A program made the translations under genes and the position numbers. The notes beneath the pieces were generated by a model. The model was not told where the DNA came from. It saw nothing but the letters and a program-made list of their open reading frames with translations, and did not search any database. This document shows positions 8,996 through 18,784 of a stretch of 64,000 nucleotides of DNA, in pieces; the stretch's first letter is position 1, and every line of letters starts with the position of its first letter. This stretch comes from Armatimonas sp043757465. GTDB taxonomy: Bacteria > Armatimonadota > Armatimonadia > Armatimonadales > Armatimonadaceae. Where the stretch lies: assembly GCF_043757465.1 (NCBI RefSeq), contig NZ_JAYVPL010000158.1, forward strand, positions 139,178 through 203,177. Reading direction: 5' to 3'.

Positions 8996-10303
8996 ATGCA
9001 AACAAAACCTAACTTCGTCTTCTTTCTCACCGATGACCAGCCGTACAATGGCCTGAGTTGCACGGGCAATCCTGTCCTAAAGACTCCGAATTTAGACTCG
9101 CTTGCCGCCGAGGGCGTGCTCTTTGAGAAAGCCTTTGTCACCACGGCGATTTGCTGCTGCAGCCGCGCGAGTCTCTACACGGGCCAGCACATGCGTCGCC
9201 ATGGGGTTGGAGACTTTAAGACACCGCTCTCGGCGGCACAGTGGCAGCAGACCTTTCCCGCACTTCTGCGACAAGCGGGCTACCGCACGGGCTTTTTGGG
9301 CAAGTTTGCCATTGGTGCGCCTCAGCCCAATGGCGCACTGGCTCTCCCCGCCGACCAGTTTGATCTCTGGTACGGGTTCCCGCAGAGTATCGCCTTCAAG
9401 CAAGTGATCAATGGCAAACCGCGCTACTTGACCACCATCATGACCGAAAAAGCCGTTGCGTTTCTGAAGGAGACGAAAATAGGGCAGCCGTTTTGTCTGA
9501 TTATCGCGCTGAAGGAGCCGCATGGGCCGCTGGACTACTTCGACCCGGAGTACAAAGACGCCTACACCAACGCGACTATCCCGCCGCCGAAGAATCTCAA
9601 CCGCGCGTCGTTTGAGGCACTCCCCGAGAAAGTCCAGAGCAGTCTCGGAGCAACTCCGGAGTGGTTTGAGAAGCCCGCCACCTACCAGGCGGCGCTGCGC
9701 AAGACCTACGCCTACACCGACCGCGCCGATGCTGCCGTGGGCGAGATCTGCCGGGCACTTAAGGAGCAGGGGCTGGAACAGAACACCGTGGTGATCCATC
9801 TCTCGGACAACGGCTCGATGGACGGTGCGCACGGGCTCGATGGGAAGTGGCTGATGTACGAGGAAGCGATTCACGTGCCGCTGATCATCTGCGACCCGCG
9901 CCTGCCAAAGTCAATACGGGGACGGCGCTCTCAGATGGCGCTCAATATAGACCTCGCCCCGACCATTTTGGCGATGGCGGGAGTCCCAATTCCCAAGGGC
10001 ATGCAGGGGCGCGACCTCCAGCCGATCTTGCGCAGCCCCAAAGCCAGGGGCCGTGCTGACTGGTACTACGAACACACCTACAACACCGATCCGCCGCGCA
10101 AGCCGATCCCTAAGAGTGAGGGCGTCCGCACCGAGCGCTGGAAGTACATCCGCTACACAGAACAACAGCCGCCGCTGGAGCAGCTCTTTGACCTTGCCGC
10201 CGACCCGCAGGAAGAGCATGAGCTGGCCGGGGATACCGCGCACACGAAGACACTGCGCCAGCTACGCGAGCGTTGCGATAGCTACCGAAAGACACTGCGA
10301 TGA
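8996..10303 (+). CDS. Sulfatase (S1 family) with unusual C-C-C-S-R active-site motif
   Basis: 435 residues; alkaline-phosphatase fold with the N-terminal FFLTDDQ metal-binding aspartates and a SDNGSMDGAHG segment near residue 280. The signature reads C53-C54-C55-S56-R57 followed by ASLYTGQHMRRHG: the usual proline or alanine at the third position is a cysteine, so conversion by FGE is less certain. No signal peptide is seen from ATG 8996. This start is preferred to an upstream GTG-type start at 8924 because the preceding sequence belongs to a vestige in another frame. It overlaps the next gene by ATGA. Confidence 0.88.
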   Translation: MQTKPNFVFFLTDDQPYNGLSCTGNPVLKTPNLDSLAAEGVLFEKAFVTTAICCCSRASLYTGQHMRRHGVGDFKTPLSAAQWQQTFPALLRQAGYRTGFLGKFAIGAPQPNGALALPADQFDLWYGFPQSIAFKQVINGKPRYLTTIMTEKAVAFLKETKIGQPFCLIIALKEPHGPLDYFDPEYKDAYTNATIPPPKNLNRASFEALPEKVQSSLGATPEWFEKPATYQAALRKTYAYTDRADAAVGEICRALKEQGLEQNTVVIHLSDNGSMDGAHGLDGKWLMYEEAIHVPLIICDPRLPKSIRGRRSQMALNIDLAPTILAMAGVPIPKGMQGRDLQPILRSPKARGRADWYYEHTYNTDPPRKPIPKSEGVRTERWKYIRYTEQQPPLEQLFDLAADPQEEHELAGDTAHTKTLRQLRERCDSYRKTLR

Positions 10304-11898
10304 TGAAAAACACACAGATAGACACCCGCATTGAGGCGGTCTATCTCGCCCAGACCCATGTGATGAAGCCCAGCCAGCCCTACTTTCGCCTGACGGGCAA
10401 CCGGGAAGCACTGCTCAAGGTGCACGTGGTCTCGGCGAGCGGCGCGGCGGCGCCGCCGGTGCAGGCGCTTGTTCGGAGCAAAGGGGAGACGGCGATGCTG
10501 ACCCTCAAAGGACCCACGACTCTGCCCAAAGCGCTCCCCTCCGAGCCGGGCGTGGTGCAGCACCGCTTTGAGGACAGCTTCACGGCGATGATCCCTGCGC
10601 GCCTCGTGCGTCCGGGGCTGAGTATCGAGGTGCGCACAGGCGACCAGAGCGTCCGGCACGAGCTCGTGGTAGGAGCGCCCACTCTGGTGAAGATGAAGAT
10701 GTTCGACATCCACTACTTCGGGCGCAAGGGCAACGACTACCCCGAGGGCATCTTCAAGGAGCTGGAGGCCAAGTGGCCCGTGGCGGGCTTTGAACTGGAG
10801 CGTGTGCGGAATATCAACTTCCCGGAGCTGGTGATTCCGCACCGGGCTGCGGTGGAGAACCCGCCCGTGAAGGTGGCCTCCCCCGAGGAGTATCTGGCAA
10901 AGACCGGGAAGAAGTTCGATGGCGAGCAGGCCGCGGCGCTCCAGTGGGTCGGGGCGCTCTCGCGTGCGGGGGGCAACCAGGATGTGGCGATGTCCTATGT
11001 CACCATCATGGGCGTGCCCGCCGGTGGACAAGCGGGTGGCTACAATGGCGTGGGAAGCCCGAGTGTGGGGATTATGAACCATGAGCTGGGGCATGCCTTC
11101 AGCCTCCCGCACATCGGGGAGGAGAAAACCTACCCGTATCGGGGCGCGATGTACGGGATTCCCCCGCCCAAGGTCTTTCACGAAGTCCATGTCGGGCCGA
11201 CCTGGGGCTTTGACCTGCCGTCCAAGACCTTTCTCCCCCCCACAGTGCAGCAGTCGTCAGGGCGCTGGGTGGCAGGAACCTACAAGGCCGACCCCATGCA
11301 AGGCGGCGGTAGCGGCGACCAGGAGAAACCGTTCCGCCTGCGCCACTTCTCTGACTACAATGTCTTTAAGATGCAGGCGTATCTAGAGCGAAAAGTGGCG
11401 GTCGCACGCGCGGGGCAGTTTTTCAAGTGGGATGAGGCGACGGGGGACTACACGAAGAAAGTGCAGACCGATGGAGTGCACTACCCAACCGAGGTGGAGG
11501 TGCCGGTCATCAGTGTGATGGTCTCAGTCTCGCTGGCCTTCCCCGATGTCAACCTGTCCTACCCACCCATCGGTCCGTACAAAGGCAACCGTATCCGCAC
11601 CTTCGACCCGCGCGTCCCCGCCGACCGGGATGCTGCGCGCGCCGCGTTCGCTCCCAAGGGCGGCTGTGACTTCTCGCTCAAGGTCACCCAAGGGGGTAAA
11701 GAGCGCTTGTACTTGCTTCCGGTGAGTGGAACCGAGGGCGCCGACACGAGCAAGCCACTCGGGCTGGCGACAGCGGCGGTGAACCTGCGCGGCGACGATG
11801 GCCCGGTGACAGCCGTGGAGCTGCTCCATACGCCTGGGGCGGATCGGGCCGGGCTACCGGAGAGCCCCAAGGTGCTGGCACGGTGGGGGAGCAAGTGA
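10300..11898 (+). CDS. Zinc metallopeptidase, M66 (StcE-like) type
   Basis: 532 residues. A beta-sandwich N-terminal half leads to the zinc motif HELGHAFSLPH (His261, Glu262, His265, His271). This is the metzincin-like HExxHxxxxxH arrangement of M66 peptidases, with serine in place of the usual glycine. M66 members such as StcE cut mucin-type O-glycosylated proteins. No signal peptide is visible, so export is uncertain. Its ATG overlaps the stop of the preceding sulfatase (ATGA), and its stop overlaps the GTG of the lyase-like gene, so the three are likely translated together. Family assignment rests on the motif and neighbouring residues only. Confidence 0.75.
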   Translation: MMKNTQIDTRIEAVYLAQTHVMKPSQPYFRLTGNREALLKVHVVSASGAAAPPVQALVRSKGETAMLTLKGPTTLPKALPSEPGVVQHRFEDSFTAMIPARLVRPGLSIEVRTGDQSVRHELVVGAPTLVKMKMFDIHYFGRKGNDYPEGIFKELEAKWPVAGFELERVRNINFPELVIPHRAAVENPPVKVASPEEYLAKTGKKFDGEQAAALQWVGALSRAGGNQDVAMSYVTIMGVPAGGQAGGYNGVGSPSVGIMNHELGHAFSLPHIGEEKTYPYRGAMYGIPPPKVFHEVHVGPTWGFDLPSKTFLPPTVQQSSGRWVAGTYKADPMQGGGSGDQEKPFRLRHFSDYNVFKMQAYLERKVAVARAGQFFKWDEATGDYTKKVQTDGVHYPTEVEVPVISVMVSVSLAFPDVNLSYPPIGPYKGNRIRTFDPRVPADRDAARAAFAPKGGCDFSLKVTQGGKERLYLLPVSGTEGADTSKPLGLATAAVNLRGDDGPVTAVELLHTPGADRAGLPESPKVLARWGSK

Positions 11899-14357
11899 GT
11901 CCGCTCCCCACCACACGACCGCTGATCTGGGTGACTCCGGCCGACCGTACCCCGATTCTGGCGAAGATTGCCGCGCAGCCCTGGGCCAAGACAGTCTTCT
12001 CCGCCCTCCAAGCCGGGGTCAAAGACGAGCTCGTGCAGCACCAGCGCGACCGTGATGCCTACCTGCGCGGCTTCCCGCTGATCCCAAGCCCCGCTGGCCC
12101 CACTGCCCACCCCACTTTTGCCTACCAGGGGGCAAACGGCGCACGTCCCAACCAGGCGGCCCGGCAGAAGCTCATGCACTATGTCCAGGTGGGGATCGAC
12201 TGTGGGGTGCTGTATTTTCTGACCGAGGACAAGGCCTACGCCGCCTGCGCCGCGGATATTCTAACCGTCTTCGCCGAGGCTATGGTGCAGCTCAAGCCCT
12301 CCGAGGCGGTCGGCAATGGCGGCTATCTCTACCCCAGCGATCATCTGCTCGAGGCACGTATTCTTGGGGCGCAGATTCCGCTAGTCTACGACTTCGTGGC
12401 AAGCTATCTGCAAGCTGGAGCCACGGTCTACGATCTGGCGACTCGTCAGGCACGGCGCTTTAACTTCGAGAACGGGCAGACGGTCTTTCGGCGCTACGCA
12501 AGGCTCGCCATTGACCATGGGCTGATCAACTGCAACTGGCCCGTCTTGGAGATGCCGTCTCTAGCGCACAATGTCCTCGCTCTGGACGATCCCGCTGAGC
12601 GTGCGCACTTGCTGACTTTTGTCACCCAGGAGAGCACGCGCCACCAGGACGCGCTCAAGAAAGTGTTGGGACAGTACGCAAGGCCCGACGAGATCTGGCC
12701 CGAGTCGTTCCAGTACTCGGGCGGGGTGTCGTCTCTGGCTACCTATCTTGTGGCCCTGATGGAGCGCCAGGGACTTGCCGCCTCGCTCACCGAAAACTAC
12801 GCCAATATCCCGCTCTCGCTGGCGCGGATTCAGGAGCTGCGCTTCCCTAATGGGGAGAATATTCGCTTCGGCGACGGACCCCGCAAGGGCGGCGCCCCCT
12901 ACGACTCGTTTGAGATCGCCTACGCCCTAGGACAGCGCCTCGGTGATACCAAACTCCAGACGCTCTTCGGGGGGCTGATCAATTTAGGAATGGCGAGCAA
13001 GCAGTACGATCGTGCGAAGGCCGATGGCCACAGTGGAGGAGCCAATCCCTACTTTGCGCCACTACAGCTTCTCTGGTTCTCCCCGAAGATCTCAATCTCA
13101 GGCAAGCTCGTGCCTCCCGTACCAAAGGTGACGGATACACTGCCGTTTGTGGGAGCCGTTCTCCAGCGAAATCTCTCGCCGACGCGGGATCCGAAAGACG
13201 CCCTGATGGCAGTGGTTAGTGGTGGCTCGCATGTTCATGGGCACGCATCGGGGATGGCGCTGGAGCTCTACGGCAAGGGGCAGGTTCTCGGAGCGAACGC
13301 GGGTAAGGGCAGCTACACCACCGATGAGCACGAGAACTACCGCCGCCTCTTTGCCGCCTACAACACGGTGATTGTCAACGGGGCCAGCCGGAGCTCGGGC
13401 GGGTGGGTAAACCTCGGAACGGATACGGTGCAGATAGCCGCGATGGAGCCCAAGCCGGGAGAAAAGCCACTTTCGACGTCGTGCTCCTTCTCGCTCACGC
13501 GCTTCACCGACAACAAGAGCCCCGGGGCGAAGGCAACCCAAGAGCGCCTCGTTGCGCTGGTGCGAACGTCGGCGACCACCGGCTACTACGTCGATATCTT
13601 CCGCTCCCGCGCCCTCCCCGACACCCTGGAGCAGTTTCACGACTATGTCTACCATAATGTCGGCGATGGGGTAGAGCTGATATCTGAGCCGTCCGGCCTG
13701 ACACTCTCTGACGCCCCGGGGCGGTTTCGTCCGGTGCCGGGCGCTGTGTGGAAGCAGAACAGTAGCTATCTCTGGCCCGGCTGGCATGTCTTTGACAAGG
13801 TGCAGACATCGGCGGTGTTTTCGGGGAGCATCACAGCGCATTTTCACGCCAAGGCACTGCCCGGCATGCGGCTCTTTCTGCCTGGCGTTGCGGGACGTGA
13901 GTACGCACGCGCCCTCGCTCCGTCTACCCACGACGCTCCCACTCCCTACGACAGCGCCCCGACTCCGGTTCTTGTCGTTCGCCAGCGCGGCGAGGCTTGG
14001 AACCGTCCCTTCGCCGTGGTCTATGAGCCGGTAGGGAACGGTGAGGGCAAGGGAAGCATCGTCTCCGTCACGCCTCTCACCGACGAGAAAGGGCTGGCGG
14101 GCCTGACTGTCGTGAGTAAGCTCGCCGGGTGGACACTTACCCAGCATGTTCTGGTTCGTCCGTGTCGCCTCCCCACGCTCGGCCTGGAGCTCATGGGGCA
14201 GTTTGCGGTTGTCACTCTCGGTGAGCGAAGCCAGGCGACGGTACTCTATCTTGGGGAGGGAACCTCTCTACGCCATCAAGAGAACCGACTGAGCGCACCA
14301 GGCGAGCGTCGCGTCACTGCCGCACCGGCGACAAAGACAAAAACGAGCCGTCGCTGA
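11895..14357 (+). CDS. Heparinase II/III-family protein (putative polysaccharide lyase)
   Basis: About 820 residues from GTG 11895 (GTGA overlap with the previous stop; GTG 11883 is also possible). The first ~400 residues form an alpha-helical toroid typical of heparinase II/III-like lyases (DHLLEARILGAQIP, HGLINCNWPVLEMPS). The C-terminal half is the beta-sheet domain with HGHASGMALELYGKGQVLG, a glycine-rich turn, then YRRLFAAYNTVIVNG, the conserved region carrying the catalytic histidine and tyrosine. Such enzymes cleave uronate-containing glycans (heparin, heparan, chondroitin, alginate). Its place among sulfatases and a GH20 suggests a sulfated glycosaminoglycan-like substrate; this is inference. 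No signal peptide is apparent. Confidence 0.8.
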   Translation: MSPLPTTRPLIWVTPADRTPILAKIAAQPWAKTVFSALQAGVKDELVQHQRDRDAYLRGFPLIPSPAGPTAHPTFAYQGANGARPNQAARQKLMHYVQVGIDCGVLYFLTEDKAYAACAADILTVFAEAMVQLKPSEAVGNGGYLYPSDHLLEARILGAQIPLVYDFVASYLQAGATVYDLATRQARRFNFENGQTVFRRYARLAIDHGLINCNWPVLEMPSLAHNVLALDDPAERAHLLTFVTQESTRHQDALKKVLGQYARPDEIWPESFQYSGGVSSLATYLVALMERQGLAASLTENYANIPLSLARIQELRFPNGENIRFGDGPRKGGAPYDSFEIAYALGQRLGDTKLQTLFGGLINLGMASKQYDRAKADGHSGGANPYFAPLQLLWFSPKISISGKLVPPVPKVTDTLPFVGAVLQRNLSPTRDPKDALMAVVSGGSHVHGHASGMALELYGKGQVLGANAGKGSYTTDEHENYRRLFAAYNTVIVNGASRSSGGWVNLGTDTVQIAAMEPKPGEKPLSTSCSFSLTRFTDNKSPGAKATQERLVALVRTSATTGYYVDIFRSRALPDTLEQFHDYVYHNVGDGVELISEPSGLTLSDAPGRFRPVPGAVWKQNSSYLWPGWHVFDKVQTSAVFSGSITAHFHAKALPGMRLFLPGVAGREYARALAPSTHDAPTPYDSAPTPVLVVRQRGEAWNRPFAVVYEPVGNGEGKGSIVSVTPLTDEKGLAGLTVVSKLAGWTLTQHVLVRPCRLPTLGLELMGQFAVVTLGERSQATVLYLGEGTSLRHQENRLSAPGERRVTAAPATKTKTSRR

Positions 14358-14367
14358 AGGATTTAAC

Positions 14368-15924
14368 ATGACTGTCAAGATTGGGATAGCCTTGGTCAAA
14401 ATTATCGCACTTGCTCTCTGCATTGGATCGCTGGCTACAGCGAGAGCCCATGCCAACAAGCCCAATATCGTCTTTATCCTCGCCGACGACCTGGGCTATG
14501 GCGATATCGGTTGCTATAACTCAGAAGCCAAAGTCGCCACCCCGAACATTGACCGGCTGGCACGCGAGGGGATGCGTTTCACCGATGCGCACTCGCCCTC
14601 CACGGTCTGCACGCCCAGCCGCTATAGCCTCTTAACGGGCCGGATGGCTTTTCGGATTCCGTATCGGAGTGTCTTTGAGGGCGTCGGTGGCCCTTGTCTG
14701 ATTAAGGAGGATCACCTCACTCTGCCGCAGCTACTCCGCAATCAGGGCTACACCACCGCCATGACGGGCAAGTGGCATGTCGGCCTGAGCTTCTTTGATA
14801 AAAACGGGCAGCACATCACCCAAGGTGGCGTGGAGGGCGTGAAGCAGATTGACTACTCGCGTGCCATTCCGGATGCCCCGATCCATCGCGGCTTCGATCA
14901 GTTCTTCGGCACCGCGTGCTGCCCGGGTACGGACTATCTCTATGCCTTTATTGAGGGCGATCGGATTCCGGTGCCGCCCACCGGGATGCTCGATAAGTCC
15001 AAGCTCCCTAAGCACCCCTATGCCAACGACAACCGGGCCGGCATGATCGCGCCGGGCTTTGATCTTGAGGAAGTGGACATGGTCTTCCTGAAAAAAAGCC
15101 AGGAATTTTTGGAGAAACATAAAAAGAGCGATCCAAAGAAACCGTTCTTTCTTTTGCACTCCATGAACGCGGTGCACCTGCCCTCGTTTGCGTCGAAGCG
15201 GTTTCAGGGCAGTACGAAAGCCGGGCCGCACGGGGATTTCATCCATGAGCTCGACTACATTGTTGGCGAGCTGATGAAGACCCTGAAGCGGCTTGGGATG
15301 GCGGACAATACCGTGGTGATGTTCTCCAGCGACAATGGCCCCGAGACCACCAGTATCGTCCATATGCGCGCCGACTATGGCCACGACGGCGCACGGCCCT
15401 GGCGCGGGGTGAAGCGCGATCAGTGGGAGGGCGGACATCGCGTCCCCTTTATCGTCCGCTGGCCGCAGAAGATCGCTGCGGGCAGTAAAAGCGACCAGAC
15501 GATCTGCCTCACCGATGTCATGGCGACCTGCGCGGCGATAACCGGCACCGTGCTGCCGGACAATTCCGCCCAAGACAGCTTCGATCTGCTGCCCGTGCTG
15601 CTCGGTAAAGGGGGTGGGGGGCAGGCCCGTCCCTACACCCTGCATCAGACCATCAGCCTCGCGCTCGCCATCCGTAAAGGCCCCTGGAAGTACCTAGATC
15701 ACAAAGGCTCAGGGGGCAACAACTACAACAACCCGGAGCTAAAGCGCTTCGCCCTACCCGACACCGCCCCCGACGCGCCCGGCCAGCTCTACAATCTCGA
15801 AACCGATCCCGGCGAGACGACAAATCTCTACTTCAAGCACCCGGAGCTCGTCAAGGAGCTGAAGGCGCTTTTGGAAAGCAGTAAGGCTCAGGGGCGTAGC
15901 GCCTCGAAAAGATCGCGACCGTGA
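14368..15924 (+). CDS. Secreted sulfatase (S1 family)
   Basis: 518 residues; a signal peptide covers about the first 29 (cleavage near AHA-N). The mature start NKPNIVFILADDLGYGD holds the metal-binding aspartates. The signature is C81-T-P-S-R followed by YSLLTGR, a standard formylglycine site. Later come the catalytic TGKWHVG, HSMNAVHLP and FSSDNGPET segments. An AAGGA Shine-Dalgarno precedes ATG 14368. It is closest in layout to the sulfatase at 22,164 (shared CTPSRY). Confidence 0.92.
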   Translation: MTVKIGIALVKIIALALCIGSLATARAHANKPNIVFILADDLGYGDIGCYNSEAKVATPNIDRLAREGMRFTDAHSPSTVCTPSRYSLLTGRMAFRIPYRSVFEGVGGPCLIKEDHLTLPQLLRNQGYTTAMTGKWHVGLSFFDKNGQHITQGGVEGVKQIDYSRAIPDAPIHRGFDQFFGTACCPGTDYLYAFIEGDRIPVPPTGMLDKSKLPKHPYANDNRAGMIAPGFDLEEVDMVFLKKSQEFLEKHKKSDPKKPFFLLHSMNAVHLPSFASKRFQGSTKAGPHGDFIHELDYIVGELMKTLKRLGMADNTVVMFSSDNGPETTSIVHMRADYGHDGARPWRGVKRDQWEGGHRVPFIVRWPQKIAAGSKSDQTICLTDVMATCAAITGTVLPDNSAQDSFDLLPVLLGKGGGGQARPYTLHQTISLALAIRKGPWKYLDHKGSGGNNYNNPELKRFALPDTAPDAPGQLYNLETDPGETTNLYFKHPELVKELKALLESSKAQGRSASKRSRP

Positions 15925-15965
15925 AACCTAGCGTCGCAGTGACGCCTCCAGAGCGTGGCTTCATT

Positions 15966-16072
15966 GCGTCGGTTGCACTGGGCGTCGGTTGCACTGGACA
16001 CCCGATGGCCTCGAATGCACCCTCCACTCAGGCAAAGCGCAAACCGTTCTGCGCAAGCTGACGATCACTTAA
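15966..16072 (+). pseudogene. C-terminal vestige with a 16-bp tandem duplication
   Basis: The 160-bp gap between two sulfatases holds a 27-codon open tail (RLHWTPDGLECTL ... VLRKLTIT) ending in TAA at 16070-16072. Just before and into it is a perfect 2 x 16 bp tandem repeat (15966-15981 and 15982-15997, unit starting GCGTCGGTTG), which changes the frame. I read this as the 3' end of a lost gene. Family not identified. Confidence 0.45.
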
Positions 16073-16084
16073 CAAACAACAAAC

Positions 16085-17650
16085 ATGAAAATAATCGCAG
16101 AGATGCCTAAATTGACCAAGCCCAACATTGTTATCATTCTTGCCGATGACCTTGGCTACTCCGACCTAGGGTGCTACGGTAGCGAGATCGCGACCCCGAA
16201 CCTAGACTCTCTCGCCCGAAATGGCCTGCGCTTCACGCAGTTCTACAACACCGCGCGCTGCTGGCCCAGCCGAGCGGGCCTGCTCACAGGCTACTACGCC
16301 CAGCAGGTTCATCGTGATGCCCTGCCCACGGTGCCTGGCGGGGTCCAGGGCGTACGGCCACCGTGGGCCCGTTTGCTGCCCGATTTCCTCAAGCCCGCAG
16401 GCTACCGTAGCTACCACAGTGGCAAGTGGCACATCGATGGCAAGGTGCTCGATGGTGGCTTCGACCGGTCGCTCAACATGAACAACCCAGGCAACTTCTT
16501 CACGGCGAGGGGCAACGCCATAGAGGATAAGCCGGTGCGTCCCCCCGCGGATGAGAGTGGCTACTATGCCACGATTGCCACGGCGGATCATGCGATAGAG
16601 TGCCTGAAGGACCACGCGGCCAACTACTCCAACCGGCCCTTCTTTCAGTACGTTGCCTTCCACGCACCGCACTTCCCACTGCACGCGCTGCCGCAGGACA
16701 TCGCCAAGTACCGTGATAAATACCTCGCGGGTTGGGACGTGATGCGAAGCGCGCGCTTTGGCCGACAGAAAAAAATGGGCGTTACCCAGACAACTCTCTC
16801 CGCGCTGGAGCGTGATATCGGCCCGCCCTACGCCTTCCCCGACGACATTAAGAAGCTCGGTCTTGGTGAGGTCAATCGCCCCGTGGCGTGGGACTCGCTG
16901 ACGAAAGAGCAAAAAACCTTCCAAGCGACGAAGATGGCGATCCATGCTGCGATGGTGGATCGGATGGACCAGGAGATTGGACGTATTATCGCGCAGCTCA
17001 AGACGATGCAGACCTACGAGAACACGGTTATCTTCTTCGCGTCCGACAACGGTGCCAGTGCCGAGATGATGGTGCGCGACGGCGGGCACGATCCCGCTGC
17101 GCCGCCCGGCAGTGCGAAGAGCTATCTGTGTCTTGGCCCTGGATTTTCCAGTGCCTGCAACACACCTTTTCGACGGCACAAGACCTGGGTACATGAAGGC
17201 GGTATCACCACGCCACTCATTGCACACTGGCCTGCGGGCATCCGCGCCCGAGGTGAACTTCGTCACACGTCTGGGCACGTCATTGATATCGTGCCGACCG
17301 TGCTGGATCTCGCCGGTGTCCAGAAACCCAAGGAATGGAAGGGTGAGCCGATCCCCGAGGCACCGGGCCGGAGTCTCGTTGCCGCCTTTGCCAAGGATGC
17401 ACGCATCGCACGCGAGAGCCTCTGGTGGCTACACGAGGGCAATCGCGCCGTGCGTGTAGGCGACTGGAAGCTGGTCGCGGCCAAGGGCGATCCCTGGGAG
17501 CTCTACGACATGCGAACCGACCGCGCCGAGCAGCTCAACCTTGCCGCGAAGCTGCCGGGCAAAGTCAAGGAGCTGGAGAGTCTCTGGCAACGCCAGACCG
17601 ATCGTTTCACCGAGCTTGCTCGGACGACAGTTTCAGAGAGAAAAAAATGA
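16085..17650 (+). CDS. Sulfatase (S1 family), C-W-P-S-R type, no signal peptide
   Basis: 521 residues, paralogue of the sulfatase at 28,094: the two share FTQFYNTARCWPSRAGLLTG, HSGKWHIDGK and TPFRRHKTWVHEGG-type stretches. The formylglycine site is C59-W-P-S-R. The N-terminus (MKIIAEMPKLTKPNIV) is not a signal peptide, unlike the paralogue, so this copy may act inside the cell; an alternative start is the Met at 16103. It overlaps the following SASA gene by ATGA. Confidence 0.9.
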   Translation: MKIIAEMPKLTKPNIVIILADDLGYSDLGCYGSEIATPNLDSLARNGLRFTQFYNTARCWPSRAGLLTGYYAQQVHRDALPTVPGGVQGVRPPWARLLPDFLKPAGYRSYHSGKWHIDGKVLDGGFDRSLNMNNPGNFFTARGNAIEDKPVRPPADESGYYATIATADHAIECLKDHAANYSNRPFFQYVAFHAPHFPLHALPQDIAKYRDKYLAGWDVMRSARFGRQKKMGVTQTTLSALERDIGPPYAFPDDIKKLGLGEVNRPVAWDSLTKEQKTFQATKMAIHAAMVDRMDQEIGRIIAQLKTMQTYENTVIFFASDNGASAEMMVRDGGHDPAAPPGSAKSYLCLGPGFSSACNTPFRRHKTWVHEGGITTPLIAHWPAGIRARGELRHTSGHVIDIVPTVLDLAGVQKPKEWKGEPIPEAPGRSLVAAFAKDARIARESLWWLHEGNRAVRVGDWKLVAAKGDPWELYDMRTDRAEQLNLAAKLPGKVKELESLWQRQTDRFTELARTTVSERKK

Positions 17651-18705
17651 AGAAAGTATCTATGGTGCTCTGCCTGCTGGCAGGGTTGTTTATCTCGGGC
17701 TATGGCGCGGCGGGGCAGTCACTACCGAGGCCCGATGCAAAACCAGCCGACCTCACAAAGCCGGTCAAGGTGTTTATTCTGCTGGGACAGTCGAACATGC
17801 TCGGAATGGGGGACGTTGGCCCCGAGGCGACCAAGGGGACTCTGGAGTACGTGACCAAGACGGAGAAGAAGTACCCGCACTTGGTCGATACGGCGGGGCA
17901 GTGGACGGAGCGTCGCGATGTCCGCTACGCCTTTGTCATGCAGAACCGAGGGAGCATGCAGGTCGTGCAGAACGACTGGCTCTCGGTGCGCGGCAAGGCG
18001 ATCGGACCCGAGGTTCAGCTCGGTCATATCCTAGGCCAGGCACTGGACGAGCCCGTGCTGATTCTCAAAGCCTGCATTGGGAACCGAAGCCTCGGCTGGG
18101 ACTTACTTCCGCCGGGGAGCGAGCGCTTCGTGTTTGAGGGCAAGACCTACGCGGGATACAAAGACGATACGCCATCGTGGGTGGAGGGGGAAGCAAAGAA
18201 GCCCGTTGCCTGGTATGCTGGCAAGCAGTACGACGACGATACCACCAACGCAAAGAAAGTCCTGAGCGAGCTTGGCAAGTACTATCCCGGTGCAGAAAAG
18301 TATGAGATCGCAGGGTTTGTCTGGTGGCAGGGGCACAAGGATCAGAATCCGGCGCATGCCAGCCGCTACGAGCAAAACCTGGTGAACCTGATCAAGAGCC
18401 TTCGCAAAGACTTCAATGCCCCAAAAGCGCCGTTCGTGCTGGCTGTGGGCTGCGGGAACCCTGGGCGTGCGAGCTTCGGGCTGCAGATCGCCGAGGCGCA
18501 GCTTGCGATGAACGATACCAAGAAGCATCCAGAGTTTGCTGGTAATGTGCTATGCGTGGAATCCCGGGATTTCTGGAAAAGCAAGGAAGTCTCCCCGAAC
18601 CAAAAACAGGACTACCACTACTTCCGTAATGCGGAGACCTACATGGAAGTCGGTAATGCTCTGGGCTGGGCCATGGCTAAGCTTCTGAACAAGACGAACA
18701 AATGA
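17647..18705 (+). CDS. SASA-domain carbohydrate esterase (sialate O-acetylesterase type)
   Basis: 352 residues with an N-terminal signal peptide (about 23 residues, ending GYGAAGQ). The nucleophile block VFILLGQSNMLGMG gives Ser49 in the G-Q-S-N-M motif of the SASA/SGNH-like carbohydrate acetylesterases. A FVWWQGHKDQNP segment and the C-terminal DYHYFRNAETYMEVG supply the rest of the triad region. ATG 17647 overlaps the stop of the previous sulfatase. The expected role is removal of O-acetyl groups from the glycan before or after desulfation. A sialic-acid substrate is not proven. Confidence 0.85.
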   Translation: MKKVSMVLCLLAGLFISGYGAAGQSLPRPDAKPADLTKPVKVFILLGQSNMLGMGDVGPEATKGTLEYVTKTEKKYPHLVDTAGQWTERRDVRYAFVMQNRGSMQVVQNDWLSVRGKAIGPEVQLGHILGQALDEPVLILKACIGNRSLGWDLLPPGSERFVFEGKTYAGYKDDTPSWVEGEAKKPVAWYAGKQYDDDTTNAKKVLSELGKYYPGAEKYEIAGFVWWQGHKDQNPAHASRYEQNLVNLIKSLRKDFNAPKAPFVLAVGCGNPGRASFGLQIAEAQLAMNDTKKHPEFAGNVLCVESRDFWKSKEVSPNQKQDYHYFRNAETYMEVGNALGWAMAKLLNKTNK

Positions 18706-18776
18706 AACAACCCAATATCTTGCTGATTCTCACAGACGGCCAGAGCCCTGAGCTTACCAGAGCATTTTTTGAGTCG
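18702..18776 (+). pseudogene. N-terminal stub of a deleted sulfatase
   Basis: ATG 18702 overlaps the stop of the SASA gene (ATGA), just as intact genes of this locus do, and reads MKQPNILLILTDGQ, the standard sulfatase opening. After about 14 residues homology ends and a TGA follows at 18776. The missing part is replaced by the tail of an NRPS-like gene on the other strand, so a deletion fused the two. Confidence 0.7.
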
Positions 18777-18784
18777 TGAAAGCC

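Noticed and set aside
13098..14147. 349-codon minus-strand open frame opposite the heparinase-type gene
   Set aside because: Lies fully inside a gene with clear domain motifs; arginine-rich shadow composition.
15966..15997. 2 x 16-bp tandem repeat as the beginning of a CRISPR or VNTR array
   Set aside because: Only two adjacent copies and no spacers; it fits a single duplication in a decayed gene.
16202..17278. 358-codon minus-strand open frame opposite a sulfatase
   Set aside because: The same kind of shadow frame appears opposite other sulfatases (for example 9092-9874 and 14731-15645), showing it is a by-product of codon bias.
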